In this document: piece after piece, positions 20,217 to 32,500 of the stretch
How positions within the stretch are numbered: the first letter of the stretch is position 1
Layout: the number at the start of each line of letters is the position of its first letter
From: Nevskiales bacterium
GTDB taxonomy: Bacteria; Pseudomonadota; Gammaproteobacteria; Nevskiales; Nevskiaceae
DNA: 64,000 nt
Direction: 5' to 3'
Assembly: GCA_028698335.1 (NCBI GenBank)
Contig: JAQVDP010000012.1
Span: forward strand, 62,001 to 126,000
The notes under the pieces: generated by a model
The model's input: only the letters and a program-made list of their open reading frames with translations
Database searches by the model: none
What the model was told of the DNA's origin: nothing
Made by a program: the position numbers and the translations under genes

Positions 20217-20894
20217 ATGAGGTGGATCGGAGCATTTCTGATTTGCATGTGCGGGTGCGCATCGGCGCCCGCGCTGGCTCGCGACCTCGGAATGCCTCGG
20301 GACGCGAACAATCTCAGCGCGTACTACGGCATGCGCAGTGCCGATTTCGGCCCGCAGGCCAATGACGTCGAGACCACCGGCTCGGCCTACGGCCTGTCGC
20401 AGGAACTGGCGCTGGAATCCTGGATCAAGCTGCGCCTGAGCTACGATCGGGTCGACATGGACCCCGAGCCGGGCACGGTCGCCGACTACCACAACGAGCG
20501 CAGCAGCTACCGGATCGGCCTCGTGCCACGGATCCAGACCGGTCCTGCGACCATCGCGCTGTCGTTCGAAAGCCTGCGGATCCAGAGCCGCGAATCCGAA
20601 AGCGGCGGCTGGGAGTTCTTCGGGGCCGGCAAACGCTCGCGATCCGGCTTCGGGATCGGCGGCAGCACCGAATTCGCGATCGGCGCCAACATGACGGCCC
20701 TCGGCGAAGCCACCGGCTACAGCGTCGAGGATATCGAGGTGCTCGAAGCGACCATGCGCCTGTCCTATCGTCTGGACGGACACGGGATCCACGGCATGTC
20801 GCTGTTCATCCAGGGCTGCGACCGCCAGTTCGCCCGCGACGACGCGGAACTGCGCGAACGCGATCTGCGCCTGGGGCTGAAGTTCCACTTCTAG
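20217..20894 (+). CDS. Small outer-membrane beta-barrel protein, uncharacterised
   Basis: This 225-residue exported protein has a signal peptide of about 21 residues (MRWIGAFLIC through APALA). Alternating amphipathic strands and the C-terminal phenylalanine (GLKFHF) follow, consistent with an 8- to 10-stranded outer-membrane barrel. A cysteine in the signal region (CMCGC) leaves lipoprotein processing as a less likely option. ATG 20217 was chosen because it gives a normal signal peptide. ATG 20154 would add 21 residues with several arginines. I recognise no family. It is separated from the second acs by a hairpin and probably has its own promoter. Confidence 0.6.
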   Translation: MRWIGAFLICMCGCASAPALARDLGMPRDANNLSAYYGMRSADFGPQANDVETTGSAYGLSQELALESWIKLRLSYDRVDMDPEPGTVADYHNERSSYRIGLVPRIQTGPATIALSFESLRIQSRESESGGWEFFGAGKRSRSGFGIGGSTEFAIGANMTALGEATGYSVEDIEVLEATMRLSYRLDGHGIHGMSLFIQGCDRQFARDDAELRERDLRLGLKFHF

Positions 20895-20898
20895 CCCC

Positions 20899-20917
20899 CG
20901 GGGCCTCAGCGGCCCCG
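20899..20917. terminator. Hairpin between convergent genes
   Basis: CGGGGCC pairs with GGCCCCG across a 5-base loop between the barrel protein gene and the MoxR gene. There is no T-run, so it could serve either strand only weakly. Confidence 0.4.
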
Positions 20918-20932
20918 ACGCCCGGGGCGATC

Positions 20933-21775
20933 TCAGTTCGATCGGCGCGCCATGAACGCGACACGCTCGAACAGATGCACGTCGGCCTCGTTCTTCAACA
21001 GCGCCCCGTAGAGCGGCGGCAGCGATTTCTTGTTGCTCGCGTCACGCAGCACTTCGGGCTCGATGTCTTCGGCCAGCAGCAGCTTCAGCCAGTCGAGCAG
21101 TTCCGATGTCGACGGCTTCTTCTTCAGACCCGGCAGGTCGCGCAGACCAAAGAACACATCCATCGCGTCCTTGACCAGATTCTTCTTCAGCTCCGGGAAG
21201 TGGACATCGACGATCTGCTGCATCGTGTCCTTGTCCGGGAACCGGATGTAGTGGAAGAAGCAGCGCCGCAGGAATGCGTCCGGCAGCTCCTTCTCGTTGT
21301 TCGAAGTGATGATGATGATCGGCCGGTGGCGGGCCCGCACCGTCTCGCGCGTCTCATGGACATAGAATTCCATCTGGTCGAGTTCGCGCAGCAGATCGTT
21401 GGGAAACTCGATGTCCGCCTTGTCGATCTCGTCGATCAGCAGGATCGGCTGGACCTCGGAATCGAACGCCTCCCAGAGCTTGCCCTTGATGATGTAATTG
21501 CCGATGTCGTGGACCTTGTCGTCCCCGAGCTGGGAGTCCCGCAGACGCGACACGGCGTCGTACTCGTAGAGTCCGTGCTGCGCCTTGGTCGTCGACTTGA
21601 TCGCCCAGTCGAAGAAAGGCCGCCGCAGCGCCGATGCGATCTCCCGCGCCAACTGGGTCTTGCCGGTCCCGGGCTCCCCCTTGACCAGCAGCGGACGCTG
21701 CAGGGTCACGGCGGCGTTGACGGCCATCATCAGATCGTCGGTGGCGACATAGTTTTCGGTGCCTTCGAAGCGCAC
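20933..21775 (-). CDS. MoxR-family AAA+ ATPase
   Basis: The 280-residue ATPase has Walker A GEPGTGKTQ near its start, Walker B ILLIDEIDKAD, sensor I IIITSNNEKELP and an arginine-finger region (DAFLRRCFFHY). MoxR proteins act as chaperones that assemble or activate protein complexes, often with a von Willebrand A-domain partner. None is adjacent on the downstream side here, but TPM-domain and LemA genes lie upstream. The proposed start is GTG 21775 (VRFEGTENY), which matches the usual family length. A longer reading frame to 22042 overlaps the next gene and looks non-coding. The ribosome site is weak. Confidence 0.8.
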   Translation of the reverse strand: MRFEGTENYVATDDLMMAVNAAVTLQRPLLVKGEPGTGKTQLAREIASALRRPFFDWAIKSTTKAQHGLYEYDAVSRLRDSQLGDDKVHDIGNYIIKGKLWEAFDSEVQPILLIDEIDKADIEFPNDLLRELDQMEFYVHETRETVRARHRPIIIITSNNEKELPDAFLRRCFFHYIRFPDKDTMQQIVDVHFPELKKNLVKDAMDVFFGLRDLPGLKKKPSTSELLDWLKLLLAEDIEPEVLRDASNKKSLPPLYGALLKNEADVHLFERVAFMARRSN

Positions 21776-21812
21776 GGTGGTTCTCGCAGCGTTTGGGTGG
21801 GACAGGTGGAGT

Positions 21813-22313
21813 CTACAGAAGGACGGGCGCATCGGGCAGTTCGTTGCCCACGTCCGGACGCCCCGGGGGATGCTGCGCCAGAACCGCCGCCACCGCCCGG
21901 ATCCCGGCGATGGCACCGTCGCGGAAGCGCCCCTGCCGGAATTCGGCCTCCATGACCCGGCAACAGTGCTCCCACTGTTCCGGCGGCACGCGCCCGCCGG
22001 CCACACCGCGGTCGGCGACGATCTCGACGTCACGGTCCGCATACAGCACGTAGATCAGCACGCCATTGTTGTGCTCGGTGTCCCAGACCCGCAGGTCCGA
22101 GAACACCTGGATGGCCCGCGCGCGCGGGGTGACGCCGCCGAACACCGCGGCCAGCGGCAATGCCGCCTCGACGGCAAACCGGATCTCGCCGGAGTGCTGC
22201 CCTTCCAGATCGCGCACGGCCTGCTCGATCGCGGCCAGCACCTGCTGCGGAAAGGCCCGCTGCAGCCGCCACTGCCCGGTTGCCAGATGGTTCAGGATTC
22301 GCCGGATCGTCAT
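21813..22313 (-). CDS. TPM-domain protein, cytoplasmic type
   Basis: The 166-residue protein lacks a signal peptide and contains a TPM-fold domain (about 25-150), visible as HSGEIRFAVE, VFSDLRVWDTEHNNGVLIY and DRDVEIVADRGV. It begins one base after the stop of the larger TPM protein, with GGAGG upstream, so the two are co-translated. TPM domains occur in membrane-associated proteins such as YgcG and in photosystem repair factors. Paired short and long versions next to lemA are a recurring bacterial arrangement. The biochemical activity is not established. Confidence 0.75.
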   Translation of the reverse strand: MTIRRILNHLATGQWRLQRAFPQQVLAAIEQAVRDLEGQHSGEIRFAVEAALPLAAVFGGVTPRARAIQVFSDLRVWDTEHNNGVLIYVLYADRDVEIVADRGVAGGRVPPEQWEHCCRVMEAEFRQGRFRDGAIAGIRAVAAVLAQHPPGRPDVGNELPDAPVLL

Positions 22314-22314
22314 C

Positions 22315-23241
22315 TCACCACCCTCCGGAAGCGCCGCCGCCACCGAAGCTGCCGCCGCCTCCACTGAACCCGCCTCCACCGAAGCCGCCGCTCCCGAAGC
22401 TCCCTCCGAAACCACCGCGGTGATACCCGCCAAAGCCGCCGCCGAAACCGCCACCGCCGCCGCCCGAAAACAGGGCCAACGCAATCACCGTGGCGAACAG
22501 GCCGGCGAGCACGCCGAACACGGTCGATGTCGCAAGGAGTCCTACGACCACGCCGGTCCCGGCGCCGACGCCGACTCCCGCCAGCAGATCGCCTGTCGCC
22601 CGCCGCAGCAGGCGGCCGAACATCCAGAAGATGAAGAACGCGGCGAACGCCGATCCGAGCGGATCGCGATCGGACCCGGATCGCCGGGCCGGCCTGGGCG
22701 ACGGCAGGGGCTCGCCGTCGATCACGGCGATCATGCGATCGATTCCGGCGGCGACCCCTTGGTAATACGCCCCGCGACGGAACGCCGGCGTGACGTCCTC
22801 GGCGAGGATGCGTTTGGCGATGGCGTCGGGCAGAACGCCTTCCAGGCCGTAGCCGACCTCCAGACGCAGGCGTCGGTCCTGTTTGGCGACGACGAACAGA
22901 ACGCCATCGTCGACGCCCTCGCGCCCGAGCTTCCACGCCTCGGCCACACGCAGCGCATATTGCTCGATCGTCTCAGGCCCGGTGCTGTCCACCATCAACA
23001 GCGCGATCTGGCTCCCCTTGCGCTGTTCGAAGGCCTCGAGTTTCCGGCTCAGCGTCTGCTGTTCCTGAGCGGTCAGGGTGCCGGTCAGGTCGGTCACCCG
23101 CGCAATCGGGGGGATGGTGATCGCCGCCCAGGCCAGCCCGACCAGACCGAGCAGCAGCCCCGCCAGAACGCCTCGCACCCTTACCGGCCCCCGGCGCCGG
23201 GCGCGCCGCTTCGCGCAATGGCTGGCGGCCGCTGCCGTCAT
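22315..23241 (-). CDS. YgcG-type TPM-domain membrane protein with Gly-rich tail
   Basis: The 308-residue protein has an N-terminal hydrophobic helix (about 22-42) and a TPM domain (about 45-180) with VTDLTGTLT, QIALLMVDST and RLEVGYGLEG. Two or three membrane helices follow (about 195-265), then a 45-residue Gly/Phe/Ser-rich tail. This is the usual layout of YgcG-family proteins encoded with LemA, with the TPM domain probably outside the inner membrane. The start ATG at 23241 has only a modest ribosome site, and a later GTG is possible. It follows lemA by 25 bases. The role is unknown, and an envelope function is inferred from domains and neighbours. Confidence 0.8.
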   Translation of the reverse strand: MTAAAASHCAKRRARRRGPVRVRGVLAGLLLGLVGLAWAAITIPPIARVTDLTGTLTAQEQQTLSRKLEAFEQRKGSQIALLMVDSTGPETIEQYALRVAEAWKLGREGVDDGVLFVVAKQDRRLRLEVGYGLEGVLPDAIAKRILAEDVTPAFRRGAYYQGVAAGIDRMIAVIDGEPLPSPRPARRSGSDRDPLGSAFAAFFIFWMFGRLLRRATGDLLAGVGVGAGTGVVVGLLATSTVFGVLAGLFATVIALALFSGGGGGGFGGGFGGYHRGGFGGSFGSGGFGGGGFSGGGGSFGGGGASGGW

Positions 23242-23266
23242 GCCCGGTCTCGGACCGCCCCGGCAC

Positions 23267-23863
23267 TCAAGGCTTGGAACCGAAATCGACCGACGGCGGC
23301 TTGGAAAGCGCTTCCTCGTTCTCGACGGTGAAGTTGGGCTTCACCGTCATGCTGAACATCATCGCCGTCAGATTGCTCGGAAACGAGCGAACGGTGGTGT
23401 TGTAGGCCTGAACCGCCTGGATGTAGCGATTCCGCGCGACAGTGATGCGATTCTCGGTGCCTTCGAGCTGCGCCTGCAGATCGCGGAACAAGGTATCGGA
23501 CTTCAGCTGCGGATAATTCTCGCTGACCACCAGCAGTCGGGACAGTGCCGACGACAACTCGCCCTGGGCCGCCGAGAACTGCTTGAGCGCGGAGGCGTCA
23601 TTGAAGCTGTCGGCACTGATCTGCACCTGACCGACCCGCGCGCGCGCATTGGTCACCTCGGTCAGCACCTTCTCCTCCTGAGCCGCATAGCCCTTCACGG
23701 TATTGACCAGGTTCGGCACCAGGTCCGCGCGGCGCTGGTACTGGTTGAGCACCTCGGACCAGGACGCTTTGATCTGCTCGTCCTGCTGCTGCAGCTTGTT
23801 GTATCCGCAGCCGGACAGCATCAGGGAGGTGACGACTGCAAGCAGCGTGGCAATCCGCTTCAT
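23267..23863 (-). CDS. lemA: LemA-family lipoprotein
   Basis: The 198-residue protein starts MKRIATLL, with a lipobox LSGC at C19, so it is probably anchored to a membrane by lipidation. The rest is helical. The LemA signature NQYQRRADLVPNLVNTVKGY is clear, and alpha-helical repeats run to about residue 180. ATG 23863 follows TTGGAG. An in-frame TTG eight codons upstream was rejected. It is first in an operon with two TPM-domain genes, and the MoxR gene is downstream on the same strand. LemA function is not known in detail. Confidence 0.9.
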   Translation of the reverse strand: MKRIATLLAVVTSLMLSGCGYNKLQQQDEQIKASWSEVLNQYQRRADLVPNLVNTVKGYAAQEEKVLTEVTNARARVGQVQISADSFNDASALKQFSAAQGELSSALSRLLVVSENYPQLKSDTLFRDLQAQLEGTENRITVARNRYIQAVQAYNTTVRSFPSNLTAMMFSMTVKPNFTVENEEALSKPPSVDFGSKP

Positions 23864-23905
23864 GGCCCGATCTCCAAGTGAATTCAAACCTGTTACCCAT
23901 CAAAC

Positions 23906-23941
23906 CCAAAAAAGGCCGTGCATACGACTGTATGCACGGCC
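23906..23941 (-). terminator. Rho-independent terminator of pgk
   Basis: A perfect 12-bp stem (GGCCGTGCATAC and its complement) has a GACT loop. On the minus strand it is followed by TTTTTTGGGTTT. It lies 31 bases after the pgk stop and separates the glycolytic genes from lemA. Confidence 0.9.
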
Positions 23942-23971
23942 CGGCAAGAATCAAGTCGCGGCGCCCGTCCG

Positions 23972-25150
23972 TCAGGACGCGCTGCGCGCCTGCAGTGCGG
24001 CGACCGCGGGCAGGGTCTTGCCCTCCAGAAACTCCAGAAACGCGCCGCCACCGGTCGAAATGTAGCCGATGCGGTCGGCCACCCCGAACTTGTCGATCGC
24101 CGCCAGCGTGTCGCCGCCTCCGGCCAGCGAGAAGGCATCGCTCTCGGCGATGGCCGCGGCCAGCGCCTTGGTGCCGCCGGCAAAGGCGTCGTACTCGAAG
24201 ACCCCGACCGGCCCGTTCCACACGATGGTCCCGGCGTTCTTGAGCTGTTCGGCGAGTTTGGCGCGGGTCTTCGGGCCGATGTCGAGGATCATCTCGTCAT
24301 CCTCGACCTCGTCGACCTTGCGCACGACGGCATGCGCCTCGGCAGAGAATTCGGTGGCACAGACAACGTCCTCCGGTAACGGGATGTCCCCGCCGCGGGC
24401 CTGGATCTTGGCGCGGATCGCCTTGGCGGTGTCCAGCATGTCCATCTCGCACAGCGACTTGCCGACCTTGTACCCGGCAGCGGCGAGGAAGGTGTTGGCG
24501 ATGCCGCCGCCAATGATGAGCTGATCGGCGTTGTCGGCAAGATTGTTCAGCAGATCCAGCTTGGTCGATACCTTGCTGCCGCCCACGATCACGGCCAGCG
24601 GCCGGGCCGGTTGGGCCAGGGCCTTGCCCAGTGCATCGAGCTCCGCGGACAGCAGCGGGCCGGCGCAGGCGACCGGCGCGAACCGGGCCACGCCGTGTGT
24701 GGAAGCCTCGGCGCGGTGCGCCGTGCCGAAGGCATCCATCACGTAGATGTCGCATAGCGACGCCATCTTTCGGGCCAGGGCCTCGTCGTCCTTTTTCTCC
24801 CCCTCGAGGAAGCGGGTGTTCTCGCCCAGCGCGATCTGCCCGGGCTCGAGATCGATGCCGTCGATCCAGTTCGAGACCAGCGGCACGGTCCGCTCCAGTG
24901 CAGCGGACAGCCACGCGGCCACCAGCGTCAGCGAGGCGTTCGGATCCAGTTTGCCCGGCTTGGGGCGGCCGAGATGCGAGATCACCAGCACCGAGGCCCC
25001 CTTGCCCAGGGCGGCCTTCAGCGTCGGCAGCGACGCCCGCAAACGGGCATCGGAGGTGATCTTGCCGTTCATCACGGGCACGTTCAGATCCTGACGGATC
25101 AGCAGTCGCTTCCCGTTCAGGTCGAGGTCGGACATGCGGAGAACAGTCAC
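23972..25150 (-). CDS. pgk: Phosphoglycerate kinase
   Basis: The 392-residue glycolytic/gluconeogenic enzyme interconverts 1,3-bisphosphoglycerate and 3-phosphoglycerate with ATP formation. Typical motifs are RQDLNVPV near the N-terminus, SHLGRPKPG, the nucleotide-binding region around GGSKVSTKL, and the C-terminal [11 protein letters not shown] 25150 was chosen because GGAG lies seven bases upstream and because [11 protein letters not shown] aligns with the N-terminus of E. coli Pgk. ATG 25135 would truncate it. It is the third gene of tkt-gap-pgk and is followed by a strong terminator. Confidence 0.97.
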   Translation of the reverse strand: MTVLRMSDLDLNGKRLLIRQDLNVPVMNGKITSDARLRASLPTLKAALGKGASVLVISHLGRPKPGKLDPNASLTLVAAWLSAALERTVPLVSNWIDGIDLEPGQIALGENTRFLEGEKKDDEALARKMASLCDIYVMDAFGTAHRAEASTHGVARFAPVACAGPLLSAELDALGKALAQPARPLAVIVGGSKVSTKLDLLNNLADNADQLIIGGGIANTFLAAAGYKVGKSLCEMDMLDTAKAIRAKIQARGGDIPLPEDVVCATEFSAEAHAVVRKVDEVEDDEMILDIGPKTRAKLAEQLKNAGTIVWNGPVGVFEYDAFAGGTKALAAAIAESDAFSLAGGGDTLAAIDKFGVADRIGYISTGGGAFLEFLEGKTLPAVAALQARSAS

Positions 25151-25212
25151 TTGGAGGCTCCTTCGATTCGTCGCTCCCGCGCACGCGGGAAGTCATTCAG
25201 GTCCCAAAACAG

Positions 25213-25236
25213 CACTCCCCGCTTGCGCGGGGAGTG
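25213..25236 (-). terminator. Hairpin between gap and pgk
   Basis: CACTCCCCGC pairs with GCGGGGAGTG around TTGC, and the minus strand continues CTGTTTTGGG. The T-run is short, so this may attenuate rather than fully stop transcription from gap into pgk. Two further small repeats flank it (CCCGCGCACGCGGG at 25179-25192 and CCCGCCCTAGGCAGGG at 25243-25258). Confidence 0.5.
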
Positions 25237-25286
25237 TGGATCCCCGCCCTAGGCAGGGATAAACGGTCGCGCAATGGCGCAAGACC

Positions 25287-28380
<3,094 letters not shown>

Positions 28381-28495
28381 GGGGCTCACCGGAATCAGAC
28401 AAAAATGGGACGCTATTGTCGGTTTTTGCCCGCTTCGGGGCAACAAAGCCCCCGCCATGCGCGCACCGACCCAGGGTCGGCCACAAAAGCAGAGC

Positions 28496-28825
28496 TCAGT
28501 CGTCGGCCGATCGCTCTCCGGGAAACCGGCGCCGCGTGGCCCGATACAGCAGGTAAACCCCCCAGGGATAGGCCAGCACCCACCAGCCCAATGCCTCATC
28601 CAGCGGCGGCAACGCCGCTGCGGCCTCGCCGTAACGGGTCCGCCACAACCAGACATAGCCGAGGATGAACGCCCAGGGCGCCTGGCTCAACAGAATCCAG
28701 ACAGGTTTCCCAAGCAAGCCGCAACGCCGCGAAAACAGGATAAATACAGCGGGAACCACGACCAGAAGCGCCGCCAACGCCTGACGGACGGGATCAGCGC
28801 CAATCAACCAGCCCGCGTCCACCAT
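28496..28825 (-). CDS. Small inner-membrane protein, uncharacterised
   Basis: This 109-residue protein has about three hydrophobic helices (14-31, 39-61 and 80-96) and a basic C-terminus. The ATG at 28825 has GAGGCA seven bases before it. I recognise no family. It lies upstream of tkt on the same strand with a 115-base gap, so co-transcription is possible but not shown. The membrane pattern and a plausible ribosome site support it as a real gene. Confidence 0.6.
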   Translation of the reverse strand: MVDAGWLIGADPVRQALAALLVVVPAVFILFSRRCGLLGKPVWILLSQAPWAFILGYVWLWRTRYGEAAAALPPLDEALGWWVLAYPWGVYLLYRATRRRFPGERSADD

Positions 28826-28923
28826 GACTTGCCTCGTCGACTCTCAGATGCCTGCATCAGGCAACACAACAACAGGGAACCAACGCATGCGGAGGCGAAC
28901 GCCACCGTCGCCCCCCTTTTGAG

Positions 28924-29382
28924 CTAGCGCACACGTCGGATCAGCGTGTCCGACATCATATGCTTCATCGTATCGTGATCGACGATCCGGTAGACCTCGG
29001 AAAGAACCTCGCCCGGCGTCAGTGGGCTTTGCTCGTCCATCCTGAGCACCAGCACGATGTCCCGATCGTTTGCCTGGCTGATTTCCATCTTGCCGTACGC
29101 AAAGTCTGCGGCACCGTCATTGAGATTCATCGTCTCACAGCGGAACGTCAGATCAGAGCGGAAGTTGCAGTAGGTCTTCAATTCCCCCTGCCCCTGACTG
29201 ACATCGGAAACCCAGAGTCCGTCCAAGTAGCCCAGCGCCTTCGCGAGTGCTTCCGGACTGCTCGCGCCAGGCGGAACTGTTACTTCACCGGCAGCGACAC
29301 CCTCCGCGGATGCCGTCGCACTCAACGCGACTGAAACCACAAATCCCGCTGTCAGAAGCGCCCTGGTCAACTTCACATCCAT
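28924..29382 (-). CDS. Exported protein of unknown function
   Basis: The 152-residue protein has a clear signal peptide, with cleavage expected near SATASA-EG (residue 26). The mature part has the pattern LDGLWVSDVSQGQGELKTYCNF, two cysteines that could form a disulfide, and a charged C-terminus. This could be a small lipocalin-like or periplasmic domain, but I assign no family. GAGGAG precedes the ATG at a good distance. A terminator for the upstream lipoprotein gene lies just before it on the same strand, so it has its own promoter. Confidence 0.65.
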   Translation of the reverse strand: MDVKLTRALLTAGFVVSVALSATASAEGVAAGEVTVPPGASSPEALAKALGYLDGLWVSDVSQGQGELKTYCNFRSDLTFRCETMNLNDGAADFAYGKMEISQANDRDIVLVLRMDEQSPLTPGEVLSEVYRIVDHDTMKHMMSDTLIRRVR

Positions 29383-29443
29383 CTCCTCAGATAACCATCA
29401 ACCGCACAGCGCCAGCCATCGATTCCCGACGCGGCGGCTGCAC

Positions 29444-29474
29444 AAAAAGAAAGAGGGGGGCTTGCGCCCCCCTC
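29444..29474 (-). terminator. Terminator of the 1263-residue lipoprotein gene
   Basis: GAGGGGGG pairs with CCCCCCTC around a 6-base loop, and the minus strand continues TTTCTTTTTGTG. It begins 39 bases after the stop codon. Confidence 0.85.
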
Positions 29475-29512
29475 GAAAGGTTACAGCAGTTTCTTATGCG
29501 TTCAACAACCGC

Positions 29513-32500
29513 TTAGCACTCGCCTGCAGCAGGCGTAGCAGCCGGGAGGGTCACCTGCGGGCAGGTGTAACCAGCCGGAGACGGCGGGATGAACTGCAGT
29601 TCTTCGATCTCGTTCAGACCGTCGGCAGCGTTGGTCGGAATCGAGCCATCCGGCTGACCCGTACCTTCATCGAACGGGAACACATTCGTCGAGTTCGTGG
29701 TATCGAACTGCGACGTGATGCGCTGACCCGCAATCAGTTCAACCCGGTCACCGCCCGCGATCGGGCTGGTCTGGGTGAACGTCAGGATGATGCGCTGCGC
29801 CAGCTGGTCATTACCCGTCACCGTGGTGATGTCCTGACCGTTGCTGTCGAAGATCTGGACGTCCGACGGCGGGTTGTTGATCGCCAGAGTGCTATCGAAG
29901 TACTGGAACTTCGAAGCAACCCAAGCCACCAGCTCGGCCTGCGTCAGCGATCCGTCATCGTTACCGAACGGAGCCTCGTCCGCATCCGTTGCGTTGGCGT
30001 CGTTGCGGGTATCACCCACGACGCTGTCGGTCACGAAGAACGGCTGGCTGAACGTGATATCGATGTTGAAGGTCGTGCCTGCAACACCCGGGCCCGGGGG
30101 CTGGGTGCTGTAGTTCGAACCACGGACCACCGAGACCGGAGCGAACGGACCGACGATGTCAGCCATGGCGAACACCGGCGCATGGATGCCGAGACCGGCC
30201 GTCTGCCACGCAGCCCAGGTGTTGTTGGTGAACGCAGTGCCGAACACCGTGCCAGCGGCGCGGTCCGGAACCGAGTTGTACACCACAGCACCGTGGCCCG
30301 GAGTCGGGTCGATCGCACCCGCCGGCAGAGCAGTGATGCCCGCCAGGTTGGCCGCTTCGTACGCCGTTTCCGCGTATTCCAGATCGGTGTCGGTGAAGCA
30401 GGTCGACACGTTCGCCGGAACCACTGCGTTGCTGGTCGGGATGGTGATGCGGGTGTTGCCCGCGCTCAGCACCGCCGGAGTCGGATCAGCCGCAGCCGCA
30501 GCCAGCGACATCGCAACCGGACCGCCCAGGCAGTCCAGCAGCGTGATGTTGCCGCTCAGGCGCACGCCCTCGTGGAAGTCGAACACCAGCTGCTGACCAT
30601 CGTAGAACGCCATGGTCATGATCGCCGGGGTGAAGTCACGCACCAGCACGCGGGCATTCGCCGCGTCGGTCGCAACCACGCCGTTGGCGTCAGCGATGTC
30701 GTCCGCCATGTCAATCACGGCACCGGTGGCCGAACGGCCGTCGGTTTCGAAGTTGACGATGTTGTCGGCGTTGAAGATCACCAGATGACCGGTGTTCGGA
30801 GCCGGCAGCGGAGCGCCTTCGTTCGCAACGTTGTTGGCGCTGGTGAAGCCCGACAGCACGGTCGCGCCGTTGTAGGCCGGCGTGCCCAGCAGCGGCGGGT
30901 TGGCCAGCGGCTCGGACACCGAAATGCCCAGGGTGCGGGCCGGAGCGCCGAGGAACGCAGCGGTCGACGTCGCGTCGTGGAACACCGACAGGGTCGAGGT
31001 GATGCCCAGACCACCCAGGTTGGCGGCGCGCTGGACATCCAGCTCGGCAGCCTGGTCGATGTTGCCGGAGGCCAGCTCTTCACGCAGGGTATCTGCGTTG
31101 TAGTTGGCCGTGGTGTCGGCGTTGTCGAGCATCTGCGGGTTGACCGGCAGCACGAACAGGTGACGGTCACCCGAACCGGTCTGCACCACGCCACCGCCCG
31201 TGCCGATGGTCACCTGCAGGGTCTGGTTGATCTGCGAGGCCAGCAGCTGCGGGGTGGTGGTCGGCGGAACGTTGTCGGTCAGCGCGATCATGCTCTCGCC
31301 GCCCAGGAGGCCAGCGGAAGCACGCGACTGCGCCACGATCACGTCACCCGGCTGCAGACGCGTACCGGCGCGGCCGACAACGACCACGTCGAACGAGGTC
31401 AGACCGTTCGGGTTGATGACATAACGCAGACGGCCGGTTCCCAGAGCCTTGGTCGGCGCGGTACCGGTGGTCACCGGACCCATGTTCTGCGCAGCACCGT
31501 TGACACCGGTGACCGGGAAGAACAGGGCATCGAGGATGGTGTTGTTGCGACGCACATACATCACGACGTCGACCGGCAGGTTGGCGGCCGGCATGGTCAC
31601 GGTGACGCGAGCCACTTCACCACGGGTCACGCGAGCGCTCGGACCGAACAGGGCTTCTTCGATGGCGTTCATGAAGATGTCCTGATTCGGATTCGGCAGC
31701 TGCGCCGCGTTCAGGTTCTGCATGTCGCCAGCGGTCAGCGCCGGGATCGCCGCCGGAGCAACGGCCGCGTTGAACGGGTCGATCGCGTTGGTCAGCTCGC
31801 CCTCGATCACCGTGTCAAGCAGCGACGAGGTGGTCAGGAACGGGAACTGATCAGACGGGTTGCCGGTGTCGACTTCGTCGCTCTTCTGCACCAGGGAGAC
31901 GGCATCGGCGACCGTGTTGGTCTCGATGAACGTCTGCAGCACGATCTGCAGCTGCGGCTGGCCGCCGAAGTTGGCGATGGTGTCGAAGTCCGGCATCTGC
32001 ACCGGCTGGTTGACACCCAGCACCGTGAGCGAGGTGCTGATGGGGTTGCCGACCGAGTCGAGCAGCGACTGACGACGGATGTAGATGTTGAAGGTCGTGC
32101 CCGGAGCGATCGCCGAGGCCGTGGTGACACGGACCTGGTTCTCCGACAGCACTTCCAGCGAGGACGCGACAGCGGTCTGGTTCGGAGCCGCGCCGACGGT
32201 GACGACGAGGTCGGAATCCGTCAGGTTGGCCGCAACCGGCTCGCTGAAGGTCAGGGTGACACCGCCGGTGGCGGCAGTCATGTCCAGACCGTTCGACAGC
32301 ACGCCCGGAGGCGTGAAGGCGACAGCGCCGCCAGCGGTATCCGGAACCGGAACGCCCGAGACCGTGGTGACGTACGGCGCGATGAGGTCGGCGTCAACGT
32401 CGTTGGTCGCCATGATGCCCGCGAGCTCAACAGTGTTGTTGGACTCGGAGATCGTGGAGATCAGAACGCCGCGGTTGTCGACCGGCAGGCCGTCATCATC

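Noticed and set aside
21776-22042. Extended N-terminus for the MoxR ATPase
   Set aside because: The extra 89 residues overlap the TPM gene, are Arg/Ser-rich and exceed the family length.
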